NCBI RefSeq assembly: GCF_005519465.1
Contig: NZ_CP027858.1
Span: 5,567,001 to 5,631,000, forward strand
DNA: 64,000 nt
From: Streptomyces clavuligerus
GTDB lineage: Bacteria > Actinomycetota > Actinomycetes > Streptomycetales > Streptomycetaceae
Reading direction: 5' to 3'
Shown here: positions 17,822 through 25,697 of the stretch, in pieces
How the letters are laid out: each line of letters starts with the position of its first letter
How positions within the stretch are numbered: position 1 is the first letter of the stretch
Translations under genes and position numbers: made by a program
Notes under the pieces: model-generated
What the model was told of the DNA's origin: nothing
The model's database searches: none
Seen by the model: only the letters and a program-made list of their open reading frames with translations

Positions 17822-18199
17822 GTGACCCTCAAGATCGTCATCGACGCCGCATCGGCCACCGCCCCCTTCGAACAGCTACGGACCCAGATCTCCGAACGGG
17901 CCCGCTCCGGAGCGCTGCCGGTGGGATACCGGCTGCCGACCGTGCGCGGCCTCGCGGAGGAACTGGGCCTCGCCGCGAACACCGTCGCCAAGGCATACCG
18001 CGCCCTGGAGGCCGACGGCGTCGTCGAGACCCGGGGCCGCAACGGTACCTTCGTCGCGGCGGCACAGGGCGCGGGCGCCCGCGAACTCGCCGCCGCCGCG
18101 AAGAGCTTCGCCGAGCGCGCCCGACGGCTCGGCGCGGACCGGGACACCGCCCACGCCGCCGCCCGGGACGCCATCCGCGCGGTCTACGGCGACGACTGA
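17822..18199 (+). CDS. YtrA-type GntR transcriptional regulator
   Basis: 125 residues from GTG 17822. The winged-HTH of Gnt[44 protein letters not shown] and [15 protein letters not shown], fills residues 15-80. The remaining ~45 residues form a short helical tail and not a ligand-binding domain, as in the YtrA subfamily, which usually controls ABC transporter or stress genes nearby. No ABC transporter is adjacent; the divergent DUF402 gene or its own promoter are the likely targets. Confidence 0.88.
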   Translation: MTLKIVIDAASATAPFEQLRTQISERARSGALPVGYRLPTVRGLAEELGLAANTVAKAYRALEADGVVETRGRNGTFVAAAQGAGARELAAAAKSFAERARRLGADRDTAHAAARDAIRAVYGDD

Positions 18200-18202
18200 G
18201 GA

Positions 18203-18322
18203 GCGCCCCCTATTTTTTTGTGGCTCGGTTCGCCTCCGGGGTGCCAGAGCGTGCGCCGACGGACGCCCCCTTTTTTGTGGCTCGGTTCGCCTCCGGGGTG
18301 CTGAAGCGTGCGCCGACGGTCG
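18203..18322. repeat. two tandem ~60-bp repeats
   Basis: Two almost identical ~60-bp copies, at 18203-18262 and 18263-18322. Each has a C-run and T-run (cccccttttttgtggctcgg), then gttcgcctccggggtg and gcgtgcgccgacgg. The T-runs are rare in DNA this GC-rich. They lie directly after the GntR stop, so the T-tracts could act as terminators. Confidence 0.8.
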
Positions 18323-18355
18323 ACCGTGCTCGGTTCCTCGTTCCTCGGAACCTCC

Positions 18356-18780
18356 GCGCGCTCTCCACTTTCGGCACCCGCGGCACCCCTTCGGCTCACT
18401 CGCCGCAGGGCGAAGGCAGACGTCCAGCCCAGGAGGCGGGGGCGCGCTCTCCGCTTTCGGCGGCCACGCGCCCCCTCGGCTCACTCGCCCCGAAGCCAAG
18501 CCAATCACCCGGCCCAGAAGGCGGGGGCGCGCTCTCAGCTCCCGGCGGACACGCGCCCCATGGCCCACTCGCCCGCAGGGCCAAGGCAAACGCCCGGCCC
18601 AAGGGGCGGGCGCACGCTCTCCGCTTTCGGCAGCCACGCGTCCCCACGGCTCACTCCCCCCGGGGCGAGGCAAACGGTCGTCTCAGGGGTCTGCGCGCGC
18701 TCTTCGCTCTCGGCGTCTGCGGCACCCCTGCGGCCCACTCGCCGCAGGGCCGGGGCCAACGCCCGGGCAGGGACGGCGCA
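18356..18780. repeat. five imperfect ~85-bp tandem repeats
   Basis: Copies begin at about 18356, 18442, 18527, 18612 and 18695, spaced 86, 85, 85 and 83 bp. Each starts GCGCGCTCTCCGCTTTCGGC or a close variant, continues with CACGCGCCCCCTCGGCTCACTCGCC, and ends with a CGGCCCAAGGGGCGGG-like stretch. Frames in both directions stay open by composition, but no ribosome-binding site or known domain accompanies them. Units diverge by roughly 15-25%, so this is an old array. Not a CRISPR: unit is too long and there are no unique spacers. Confidence 0.8.
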
Positions 18781-19024
18781 GGGCAGAGGGCGAGGGCTCA
18801 CTCGGCCCCGGGGGAACCGTCCCGGGATGGGGGTCATCGCCCGGCCCAAGGGGCGGGTACGGGCTCGCTCGGCCCGGGGCGGAGGCAGTCGTCCACGTGT
18901 GGATCGGGGACGCAGGGGCTGGGGCACCCCCTTCGGCCCGGGAGGGGCCGGGCGATCGTCCACGCGGGGGCGGGGCGCGGGAGGCGTCGCTTCGGCTCGC
19001 ATGCCCCGGGGCGGCGTCGGGTGC

Positions 19025-20161
19025 TCAGAGATACAGCCCGGCGTCCGCGCCGTCGTTCTGCCCGGGGACGGACGCGGGGCCGGTGCCCCGGCGCAGCGCG
19101 TACAGCTCCGCCAGGGTGGAGCCCTGTCGTCCCACCCCCTCCTCCCGGCCCAGCCAGCCCACCGACTCCGCGTGGGTCAACGGACCCACCTCGATCCGGG
19201 CCAGACAGCGCCCCGGCCGGACCACCGCCGGGTGCAGCCGCTCCAGATCCTCGTTGGTGGTCACGCCGACCAGGACATTGCGGCCCTGGCCGAGCAGCCC
19301 GTCGGTGAGGTTGAGCAGCCGGGACAGCGCCTGTCCCGCCATATGCCTGGCCTCGCCGCGGATCAGCTCGTCGCAGTCCTCCAGCAGCAGCAGGCGCCAA
19401 CGCTCCTTGCCGGTGCTCTCGTCGTCCTCGCCGATCGCGATGTCCATGAGATAGCCGACGTCGCTGAAGAGTCGTTCCGGGTCGAGGACACAGTCCACCT
19501 GGCACCAGTCCTGCCAGGACCGGGCCAGCGTGCGCAGCGCGGAGGTCTTCCCGGTGCCCGGCGGGCCGTGCAGCAGGAGCAGCCGGCCCGCGATGTCGTC
19601 GGGGGTGACCTTCATCAGCCGGTCCATGGCCTCGGCCACCGGCGCGGTGTAGTTGCGCCGGATCTCCTCCCAGGGGCCCGCGCTGATCGGGCGGGTGGTG
19701 CGGTACGGGCCCCGGCGCGGGGAGACGTACCAGAAACCCATCGTCACATCGTCCGGCTCCGGCTCCGGCTCGTCCTCCGCGTCCGCGGTCGACTCCTTGA
19801 CGATCCGCTCGGCGAGTTCGGCGCTGACCGCCGTGACCGTGACATCGGCCCCCCGGTTCCAGTGGGAGACCAGCACCGTGAAGCCCTCGCCCTCGGCGAG
19901 CACGGCGCGGCGGTCGTCGTCCCGCGCGGAGCGCAGCACCCTCGCCCCCGGCGGCAGCAGATCGGCGTCGCGCTTGACCCGTTCGACCTGGTGGCCATGG
20001 GCGTACGGCTGCTCGCCACTGGTGAATCGGCCGAGGAACAGCGCGTCGATGACATCCGTCGGTGAGTCGTTGTCGTCGAGGGTGATCCGGACCGGGACGG
20101 CGTGCTGCGGGGGTACGGGTGCGGTGGCCATGCGCTCCGACTGAGGCTCTGGGACAGACAT
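19025..20161 (-). CDS. DUF5925 AAA-family ATPase
   Basis: 378 residues from ATG 20161 (GTG 20179 possible). Residues ~25-190 form the DUF5925-type N-terminal region (DVIDALFLGRFTSGEQPYAHG). The AAA domain has Walker A HGPPGTGKTSALR, Walker B WRLLLLEDCDEL, sensor 1 VLVGVTTNEDL and an arginine-finger-like HPAVVRPGRC. This is the CDC48/Vps4-like classic AAA layout, usually forming hexameric remodelling machines. No protease domain or partner is visible nearby. Family is widespread in streptomycetes; function unknown. Confidence 0.82.
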   Translation of the reverse strand: MSVPEPQSERMATAPVPPQHAVPVRITLDDNDSPTDVIDALFLGRFTSGEQPYAHGHQVERVKRDADLLPPGARVLRSARDDDRRAVLAEGEGFTVLVSHWNRGADVTVTAVSAELAERIVKESTADAEDEPEPEPDDVTMGFWYVSPRRGPYRTTRPISAGPWEEIRRNYTAPVAEAMDRLMKVTPDDIAGRLLLLHGPPGTGKTSALRTLARSWQDWCQVDCVLDPERLFSDVGYLMDIAIGEDDESTGKERWRLLLLEDCDELIRGEARHMAGQALSRLLNLTDGLLGQGRNVLVGVTTNEDLERLHPAVVRPGRCLARIEVGPLTHAESVGWLGREEGVGRQGSTLAELYALRRGTGPASVPGQNDGADAGLYL

Positions 20162-20411
20162 GGCCCCATGATCCGGCACGGGGCGGCTCGGCGCACGGAG
20201 TTTTGCCCGGGACGCTCTGCCATTGATGATCTGTCTTCTATGCTCGCTCTGGGCCGCTTTGCCCGTTCACATGTGGAGAACTCCTGGCCGCGGCGGTGTG
20301 TGACAAGCCGTCAAAGTCATGGCGAATCCTTGGCATGGACACTTCCGGATGGCTGCATCTGGCTGGTAAAACGAGCGTGACGCAGCGATCCTGCTTACTG
20401 GAGAGGTCGGC

Positions 20412-21221
20412 ATGAAACTGTCGCGCATCACGGCTTTCTCGTCCTCGCTCCTCCTAGGAGCCGCCCTCGCTCTCACCGGAGCCGCCCAGGCGCAGGCGGC
20501 CGAAAACGCCGCCCCCGTGGACTATGTGGCCCTCGGTGACTCCTACTCCTCTGGCCTCGGCGCCGGTGGCTACGACAGCGCCAGCGGTGACTGCAAGCGC
20601 AGCAACCGGGCCTTCCCGAAGCTCTGGGCAGCCGCGAACTCGCCCTCCTCCTTCGGCTTCACCGCCTGCGCCGGCGCCATCACCAGCGATGTCACCAGCA
20701 AACAGCTCGGGCCGGTGAACGCCTCGACCGACCTGGTCTCGATCTCCGTCGGCGGCAACGACGCGGGCTTCGCCGATGTGATGACGACCTGTGTCCTCCA
20801 GTCCGAGGCCAACTGCATCAACCGGGTCAACCAGGCGAGAGCGTTCGTGGACGCGACGCTCGCGGGGCGTCTCGACAGCGTCTACAACGCCATCTCCTCC
20901 CGCGCGCCCTCCGCCCGGGTCGTCGTGCTCGGCTACCCCCGCTTCTATCAGCTCAACGGAGGCTGCCTCGCCGGTCTGAGCGAGAACGAGCGCCGCGCGA
21001 TCAACGGCGGGGCCGACCATCTGAACACCGCGCTGGCCAAGAGGGCCGCCAACCACGGCTTCGACTTCGCCGACGTCGTGCCGCACTTCACGGGCCATGA
21101 GATCTGCTCCGGCGACTCCTGGCTGCACAGTGTGAACTGGCTGAACATCGGCGAGTCGTACCACCCCACCGCGAGCGGGCAGTCCGGCGGCTATCTGCCC
21201 GCCTTCCGCTCACGCGCCTGA
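20412..21221 (+). CDS. secreted SGNH/GDSL lipase
   Basis: 269 residues, ATG after GGAGAGG. Sec signal peptide (basic KLSR, hydrophobic core, AQAQA cleavage near 29-30). Block I VALGDSYSSG carries the nucleophile Ser; block III is VSISVGGNDAGF; block V ESYHPTASGQ has the catalytic His. Six Cys likely form three disulfides. The sequence follows the Streptomyces rimosus extracellular lipase closely along its whole length (SYDSASGDCKRS, LGYPRFYQLNGGC, CSGDSWLHSV). It hydrolyses esters of medium to long fatty acids outside the cell. Confidence 0.93.
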   Translation: MKLSRITAFSSSLLLGAALALTGAAQAQAAENAAPVDYVALGDSYSSGLGAGGYDSASGDCKRSNRAFPKLWAAANSPSSFGFTACAGAITSDVTSKQLGPVNASTDLVSISVGGNDAGFADVMTTCVLQSEANCINRVNQARAFVDATLAGRLDSVYNAISSRAPSARVVVLGYPRFYQLNGGCLAGLSENERRAINGGADHLNTALAKRAANHGFDFADVVPHFTGHEICSGDSWLHSVNWLNIGESYHPTASGQSGGYLPAFRSRA

Positions 21222-21613
21222 CCGGTCCGGACCCCGGTCCCGCGCCCGGTCCCCGCAGCCGGGCCCCGGAACCCCGCCCCGCGCCCGGACCCCGTGTCCG
21301 GCGCGGGGCCTTCGTGTGCGGCGGGGCCTCCATGTCCGCGGTGTGAGCGTGATCACGCCGAATTCCCGGCCCGGCGCGTGCGCCCGGCCGACGCCGGGAA
21401 GAATCAGCGGGTGAAGCCCACCAACTGTCCAACTCGCCCCGGAATCAGCGGGATTCATCGCCCGAGGGTCAACTCGCCTGCGTCCGTGGTGAATCCCGTG
21501 GGCGGGATACACGGCTGCCCGGGCGGGACGATAGGGTTAGTCTGCCCGAGCCGGGTATGTGACACGGGTGGGGATCACGGCGGAGTCACAGTGGGACTGA
21601 CGGTGGGATGGTC
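21222..21613 (+). other. intergenic region lipase / small basic protein
   Basis: About 390 bp. Holds the lipase terminator and then direct repeats AATCAGCGGG (near 21403 and 21445) and CAACTCGCC (near 21431 and 21470), plus a possible -10 GATAGGGT near 21530. No gene seen. Confidence 0.45.
21276..21309. terminator. terminator hairpin after lipase
   Basis: GCCCCGCGCCCGGAC at 21276-21290 pairs with GTCCGGCGCGGGGC at 21296-21309, with a single bulged C and a 5-nt loop, about 55 nt beyond the lipase stop. Confidence 0.65.
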
Positions 21614-21877
21614 ATGGAACGGATAACAGTGCGCAGCAGGCCGCGGGTGCCCGCGATCACCTGCGGCAGTCAGGCGACCAGCAGTCGCCTGGACCGGCAT
21701 CTGTCGGTGCTCGGCGGACCGGCCGTGCCCCAGCGGGACGCCGTCGAGGCCACCTCGCTGATGCGCGAGCTGACCTCGCGCGACGTACGGCACGACCGCG
21801 ACCGCGGCAAGGGCGGCGTCGCCCTCTTCGCGCCGCTGCGCCGACTGCGGCGCTCGCTCTTCGGCAGCCGCCGCTGA
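21614..21877 (+). CDS. small basic hypothetical protein
   Basis: 87 residues from ATG 21614 (ATG 21608 adds two residues). Not recognised. The protein is Arg-rich, has one Cys (ITCGSQATSSRLDRHL) and a strongly basic C-terminus LRRLRRSLFGSRR that could touch nucleic acid or membrane. The upstream region has a promoter-like sequence, and the frame shows the expected high GC at third positions, which favours a real gene. No operon partner on this strand. Confidence 0.5.
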   Translation: MERITVRSRPRVPAITCGSQATSSRLDRHLSVLGGPAVPQRDAVEATSLMRELTSRDVRHDRDRGKGGVALFAPLRRLRRSLFGSRR

Positions 21878-21957
21878 CTCTCGTCCTCCGCCCGGTCGGC
21901 ACGCCTCCCCCACACGCGTGCCTCCCGTCACGTGTCACCACCGGGGTCGCCCGCCGC

Positions 21958-23202
21958 TCAGGCGACCACACCGTCCCGGCGCAACGCGAGCGACTCCGCC
22001 TCCGTCACCCCCAGTGACCTCAGCACCGCCTCCGTGTGCTCACCCAGCGCCGGTACCGCGCCCATCCGCGGCTCCGGACCGCCCGGCAGCCCGATCGGCG
22101 GCAACAGGGCCCGCAGCGGCCCGGCCGGTGACGGGGTCTCCCGCCAGCGGTCCCGCGCCGCGAGCTGGGGGTGCGCCACCACATCCGCCACGGAGTTGAG
22201 CCGCGCGCACGCGATGCCCGCCGCGTCGAGACGTTCCACCGCCTCCGCGGCTGTCAGCCTCCCCAGCGCCCCGGCCACGGCCTCGTCCGTCCGCGCACGG
22301 TGCAGCGTACGGGCCCGATTGCTCGCGAAGCGGGGGTCGTCCGCCAGCTCCGGCCGTTCCAGCACCCGTTCGGCGAGCCGCCGCCACTCCCGGTCGTTCT
22401 GCACCGACAGCAGCACCTGGCCGCCGTCCGCCGTCGGATACGCGTCGTACGGGGCGATCACCGCATGGGCGACCCCGGTGCGTGCCGGGGGCTCGCCGCC
22501 GTGCATCCCGTGGTGCAGCGGATGGCCCATCCACTCGGCCAGCGCGTCCAGCATCGACACCTCCACCGGCCCGCCGCGCCCGCTGACGCCCCGGCGCAGC
22601 AGCGCCGCGAGCACCCCGGAGAAGGCGTACATCGCGGCGGCGATGTCGGCGGCCGGAATGCCCGCCTTCGCCGGGTGCTCCGCCGTCCCGGTGACCGAGA
22701 CGAGGCCCGCCTCGCACTGCACCAGCATGTCGTAGGCCCGTCGGTGGGCGTACGGGCCCCCCGCCCCGTAGCCGGAGATGTCCACGGCGACCAGCCGGGG
22801 GTGCCCGGCGCAGAGTGTGGCCGCGTCCAGGCCGAGCCGGGCCGCCGCGCCCTGGGCGAGGTTCTGCACAAAGACGTCGGCGTCCGCGATCAGCCGCCGG
22901 ACGAGGGCCAGTCCCCGGGGGTCCTTGAGATCGACGGCGACGGACTCCTTGCCCCGGTTGCACCAGACGAAGTGGGACGCGAGGCCGCGCGCGGCGGTGT
23001 CGTACCCCCGGGCGAAGTCCCCGCCGTCGGGGCGCTCCACCTTGATCACCCGCGCCCCCAGATCGCCGAGCTGACGGGTGGCGAAGGGGGCGGCGACGGC
23101 CTGTTCGACGGCGACGACGGTGATCCCCTCCAGCGGCAACGGCTGCGGCGGCCGGGGCGGCTGCGCGGGGCCCCCGCCGCGGGTGCCGTCCGCACGGCTC
23201 AT
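21958..23202 (-). CDS. CaiB/BaiF family CoA-transferase
   Basis: 414 residues; ATG overlaps the GntR stop as ATGA. Family III CoA-transferase features: GITVVAVEQAVAAPFATRQLGDLGARVIKVE, WCNRGKESVAVDLKDPRG, and the catalytic Asp in AYDMLVQCEAG (~183), then EWMGHPLHHGM and VAHPQLAARDRWRE. These enzymes move CoA between carboxylic acids through an aspartyl-CoA anhydride. Third gene of an hmgA-gntR operon, so a role in acyl-CoA steps of aromatic or amino-acid breakdown is likely; the acid is unknown. Confidence 0.9.
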   Translation of the reverse strand: MSRADGTRGGGPAQPPRPPQPLPLEGITVVAVEQAVAAPFATRQLGDLGARVIKVERPDGGDFARGYDTAARGLASHFVWCNRGKESVAVDLKDPRGLALVRRLIADADVFVQNLAQGAAARLGLDAATLCAGHPRLVAVDISGYGAGGPYAHRRAYDMLVQCEAGLVSVTGTAEHPAKAGIPAADIAAAMYAFSGVLAALLRRGVSGRGGPVEVSMLDALAEWMGHPLHHGMHGGEPPARTGVAHAVIAPYDAYPTADGGQVLLSVQNDREWRRLAERVLERPELADDPRFASNRARTLHRARTDEAVAGALGRLTAAEAVERLDAAGIACARLNSVADVVAHPQLAARDRWRETPSPAGPLRALLPPIGLPGGPEPRMGAVPALGEHTEAVLRSLGVTEAESLALRRDGVVA

Positions 23203-23951
23203 TCGGCGGCCACCGTCACCGAGAAGGAGAACCGGTCCCCCCGGTAGTGGATCCGGGCCACGTCCACCACCCGGCCGTCCTCGTCGTACGTCACCCCCGT
23301 GTAGTGCAGGATCGGGCTGAGCAGCGGCACCTGGAGCAGGTGCGCGGTCACCGGGTCGGCGAGCCGTGCCTCCACCGTGTCCGTGATCCTGCTGATCCGC
23401 ACCCCCACCGCGTCCCGCAGCACCTTCGTCATCGGCCAGCGCTCAAGGTCCGCCACGTCCAGCCGGGCCGCCACATCGGGGCGGACCGCGTTCTCCGCCC
23501 AGTTGGTCGGCTCGCCGCTCTCGCCGTCCGAACGCAGCCTGCGGTAGGTGACCACCTCGGTGAGGCCGGGGAAGTGCTCGGCGATCTCCCCGGGCACCGG
23601 GACCGGGCCATGGCCGAGGACCGCGGTCCGCTCGCCCGACTGCTGGGCGACGATCGCGTCGATCGAGCCCAGCAGCCTGCGGGGGGCGCACCGCCGGGCC
23701 CCCGGTTCGATGAAGGTGCCGCGCCGGCGGTGGCGGCTGATGAGCCCCTCCTCCTCCAGCTCCTTGAGGGCCTGGCGCATGGTCAGCACGCTCACCCCGT
23801 AGTGCGCGGCGAGCTGTTCCTCGGTGGGCAGCCGCAACGAGGCGTCGGGGCCGCGCCCGAGTATGGAGGCCCGCAGGGACTGCGAGACCTGGTACCACAA
23901 CGGCAGCTTGCGGTTGAGAACCACCGAGTCGGGGGCGAAGGAGGAGGTCAC
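23199..23951 (-). CDS. HutC-type GntR regulator (UTRA domain)
   Basis: 250 residues from GTG 23951, chosen because GGAG sits 9 nt upstream; a TTG at 24023 would add 24 Pro-rich residues and nearly touch hmgA. Winged HTH: PLWYQVSQSLRASIL, LRLPTEEQLAAHYGVSVLTMRQALKELEEEGLISRH. The UTRA effector domain follows (~110-245) with SPILHYTGVTYDEDGRVVDVARIHYRGDRF. Encoded directly after hmgA, it most likely represses this operon, sensing an aromatic-pathway intermediate; the palindrome at 25396 is the obvious candidate site. Confidence 0.88.
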   Translation of the reverse strand: MTSSFAPDSVVLNRKLPLWYQVSQSLRASILGRGPDASLRLPTEEQLAAHYGVSVLTMRQALKELEEEGLISRHRRRGTFIEPGARRCAPRRLLGSIDAIVAQQSGERTAVLGHGPVPVPGEIAEHFPGLTEVVTYRRLRSDGESGEPTNWAENAVRPDVAARLDVADLERWPMTKVLRDAVGVRISRITDTVEARLADPVTAHLLQVPLLSPILHYTGVTYDEDGRVVDVARIHYRGDRFSFSVTVAAE

Positions 23952-24000
23952 GGCGGGCTCCGTCTCTCCGGGCGGGAGATCCGCTCCCGGCGGGGAGGGA

Positions 24001-25359
24001 TCAGGACGGGAAGTGTCGCTCAAGACCCTGCCATACGCCGTCGTACCCCTTCTGGAGGTGGTCGGCGCCCGCGGCCCGCGCGGTGGCGGTCAGCGGCCAG
24101 CGGGTCTCGAACATGAAGGCCAGGCCGTCGTCGATCTTCTGCGGCCGGAGCGTGGCCGCGCTCGCCCGGTCGAAGGTCTCCCGGTCGGGGCCGTGCGCCG
24201 ACATCATGTTGTGCAGGGAGCCGCCGCCCGGGACGAAGCCGCCCGCCCCCGCCGACTTGGCGTCGTACGCGCCCTCGATCAGGCCCATGTACTCGCTCAT
24301 CACATTGCGGTGGAAGTAGGGCGGCCGGAAGGTGTCCTCCCCGACCAGCCAGCGCGGGACGAAGGCCACGAAGTCGACCCCGGCGAGCCCCGGGGTGTCG
24401 GACGGCGAGGTCAGCACCGTGAAGATCGAGGGGTCGGGGTGGTCGTAGGAGATCGAGCCGATCGCGTTGAAGCGGCGCAGGTCGTAGACGTAGGGGACAT
24501 GGTTGCCGTGCCAGGCGACCACGTCGAGGGGGGAGTGGTCGTACTCCGCGGCCCACAGATTGCCGCAGAACTTGGTGACCACCTCCACCGGCTCCGTACG
24601 GTCCTCGTACGCGGCCACCGGTGCGCGGAAGTCCCGGGCGTTCGCCAGCCCGTTGGCGCCGATCGGACCGAGGTCGGGCAGGACGAAGGGGCGGCCGTGG
24701 TTCTCGCAGACATAGCCGCGGGCCCGCTCGTCCAGCAGCTCGACCCGGAAGCGGACCCCGCGGGGGATCAGCGCCACCTCGCCGGGGCGGGCGGCGAGGG
24801 CGCCGAGTTCGGTGACGAGCAGCAGCCCGCCCAGCTCGGGGACGATCAGCAGCTCGCCGTCGGCGTCACCGAAGACCCGTCCCGTCATCGGCGCGTTCGC
24901 GTGGTAGAGGTGCACGGCCATACCGGTGCGCCGGGCCGCGTCGCCGTTGCCGCCGAGGGTCCACAGACCGGCCAGCCAGTCGGTGCCCGGCGCGGGCTCC
25001 GGCAAGGGGTCCCAGCGCAGCCGGTTGGGGTCGGGGACGGTCTCGGTGAACGGCGCGCCGCGCAGCGCCCCGTTGTCGATCCGGTGCAACGGCGGGTGCG
25101 CGGCGGAGGGCCGGATGCGGTAGAGCCAGGTGCGGCGGTTGTGGGCGCGGGGCTCGGTGAAGGCGGAGCCGCTGAGCTGTTCCGCGTAGAGGCCGAGCGG
25201 GGCCCGCTGGGGGGAGTTCCGCCCCACCGGGAGCGCGCCGGGGGCCGCCTCCGAGCTGTGTTCGTTGCCGAAGCCGGGGGAGTACCCGAGCCCCTCGGCC
25301 GTCTTGCGTGCCCGCTCCATGGCCTCGGTGGTCTGCCTGGCCCGTTCGATGCCGCTCAT
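24001..25359 (-). CDS. hmgA: homogentisate 1,2-dioxygenase
   Basis: 452 residues, ATG 25359 with GGGAG upstream. Whole-length match to Hmg[64 protein letters not shown] core, and iron ligands His and Glu in [13 protein letters not shown] plus His in [11 protein letters not shown]. The enzyme opens the ring of homogentisate to maleylacetoacetate in Tyr/Phe breakdown and limits brown pyomelanin formation. Next genes are a GntR regulator and a CoA-transferase; the maleylacetoacetate isomerase and fumarylacetoacetase genes are not here. Confidence 0.96.
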   Translation of the reverse strand: MSGIERARQTTEAMERARKTAEGLGYSPGFGNEHSSEAAPGALPVGRNSPQRAPLGLYAEQLSGSAFTEPRAHNRRTWLYRIRPSAAHPPLHRIDNGALRGAPFTETVPDPNRLRWDPLPEPAPGTDWLAGLWTLGGNGDAARRTGMAVHLYHANAPMTGRVFGDADGELLIVPELGGLLLVTELGALAARPGEVALIPRGVRFRVELLDERARGYVCENHGRPFVLPDLGPIGANGLANARDFRAPVAAYEDRTEPVEVVTKFCGNLWAAEYDHSPLDVVAWHGNHVPYVYDLRRFNAIGSISYDHPDPSIFTVLTSPSDTPGLAGVDFVAFVPRWLVGEDTFRPPYFHRNVMSEYMGLIEGAYDAKSAGAGGFVPGGGSLHNMMSAHGPDRETFDRASAATLRPQKIDDGLAFMFETRWPLTATARAAGADHLQKGYDGVWQGLERHFPS

Positions 25360-25697
25360 CGCCGCTCCCGCTGGAAAGCCCAAAAGCCCAAAAGGAATCC
25401 TATGGGTCACCGTAGGATTGCGCGCCCGGTCCGTCAACGACCGGATCGGCGGGAAACCCCGCGCGGGCGGGGGCCGGGCCGGGGGAGGGGTCGGGGAGGG
25501 CTGTGCCCGGCCGGCGGCGGGGGCCGGGGCGGCCCCGGGTGGCACCCTCGGGGTCCGAGATTGGGCACTTAGTGGTTCACCTGGGGTTTTGCTCGTATTG
25601 CTCACGCGTCAACATCTTGTTAACAGCTTTTGACGCGACCTAACGTCATCCGGACCGCCGCTCCGGTGGGAGTTCAAGGATGAACGTTAGGTAGCCC
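25360..25697. other. divergent hmgA / citrate transporter promoter region
   Basis: 338 bp with no gene. Contains the hmgA palindrome at the left. On the right, an AT-richer segment (tcaacatcttgttaacagcttttgacgcgacctaacg, ~25605-25645) with a TGTTAACA palindrome is the likely promoter area of the CitMHS gene. Confidence 0.5.
25396..25419. promoter_or_regulatory. palindromic operator upstream of hmgA
   Basis: AATCCTATGG-GTCA-CCGTAGGATT: 24-bp palindrome with arms AATCCTA/TAGGATT matched exactly and inner GG/CC also paired, 37 bp upstream of the hmgA ATG. Position overlaps or follows the expected promoter, as for a repressor. Likely bound by the GntR protein of the operon. Confidence 0.6.

Larger units (their letters stand above)
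18200..19024. other. 825-bp gene-free repeat region
   Basis: Between the GntR gene and the convergent AAA ATPase. It holds the 60-bp and 85-bp tandem repeats and then, at about 18840-18980, degenerate repeats of GTCGTCCACGTGTGGATCGG type ending in GGGGCGGG. I see no supportable gene. Confidence 0.6.

Noticed and set aside
17876..18673. Minus-strand frame with repeated GRVAAESGERAPA-type peptide
   Set aside because: It is a translation of the 85-bp DNA repeats, its period is not a steady multiple of three, and it lacks a ribosome-binding site or homologue I recognise.
18356..18780. CRISPR array
   Set aside because: Units are contiguous ~85-bp imperfect repeats with no unique spacers and no cas genes anywhere in the window.
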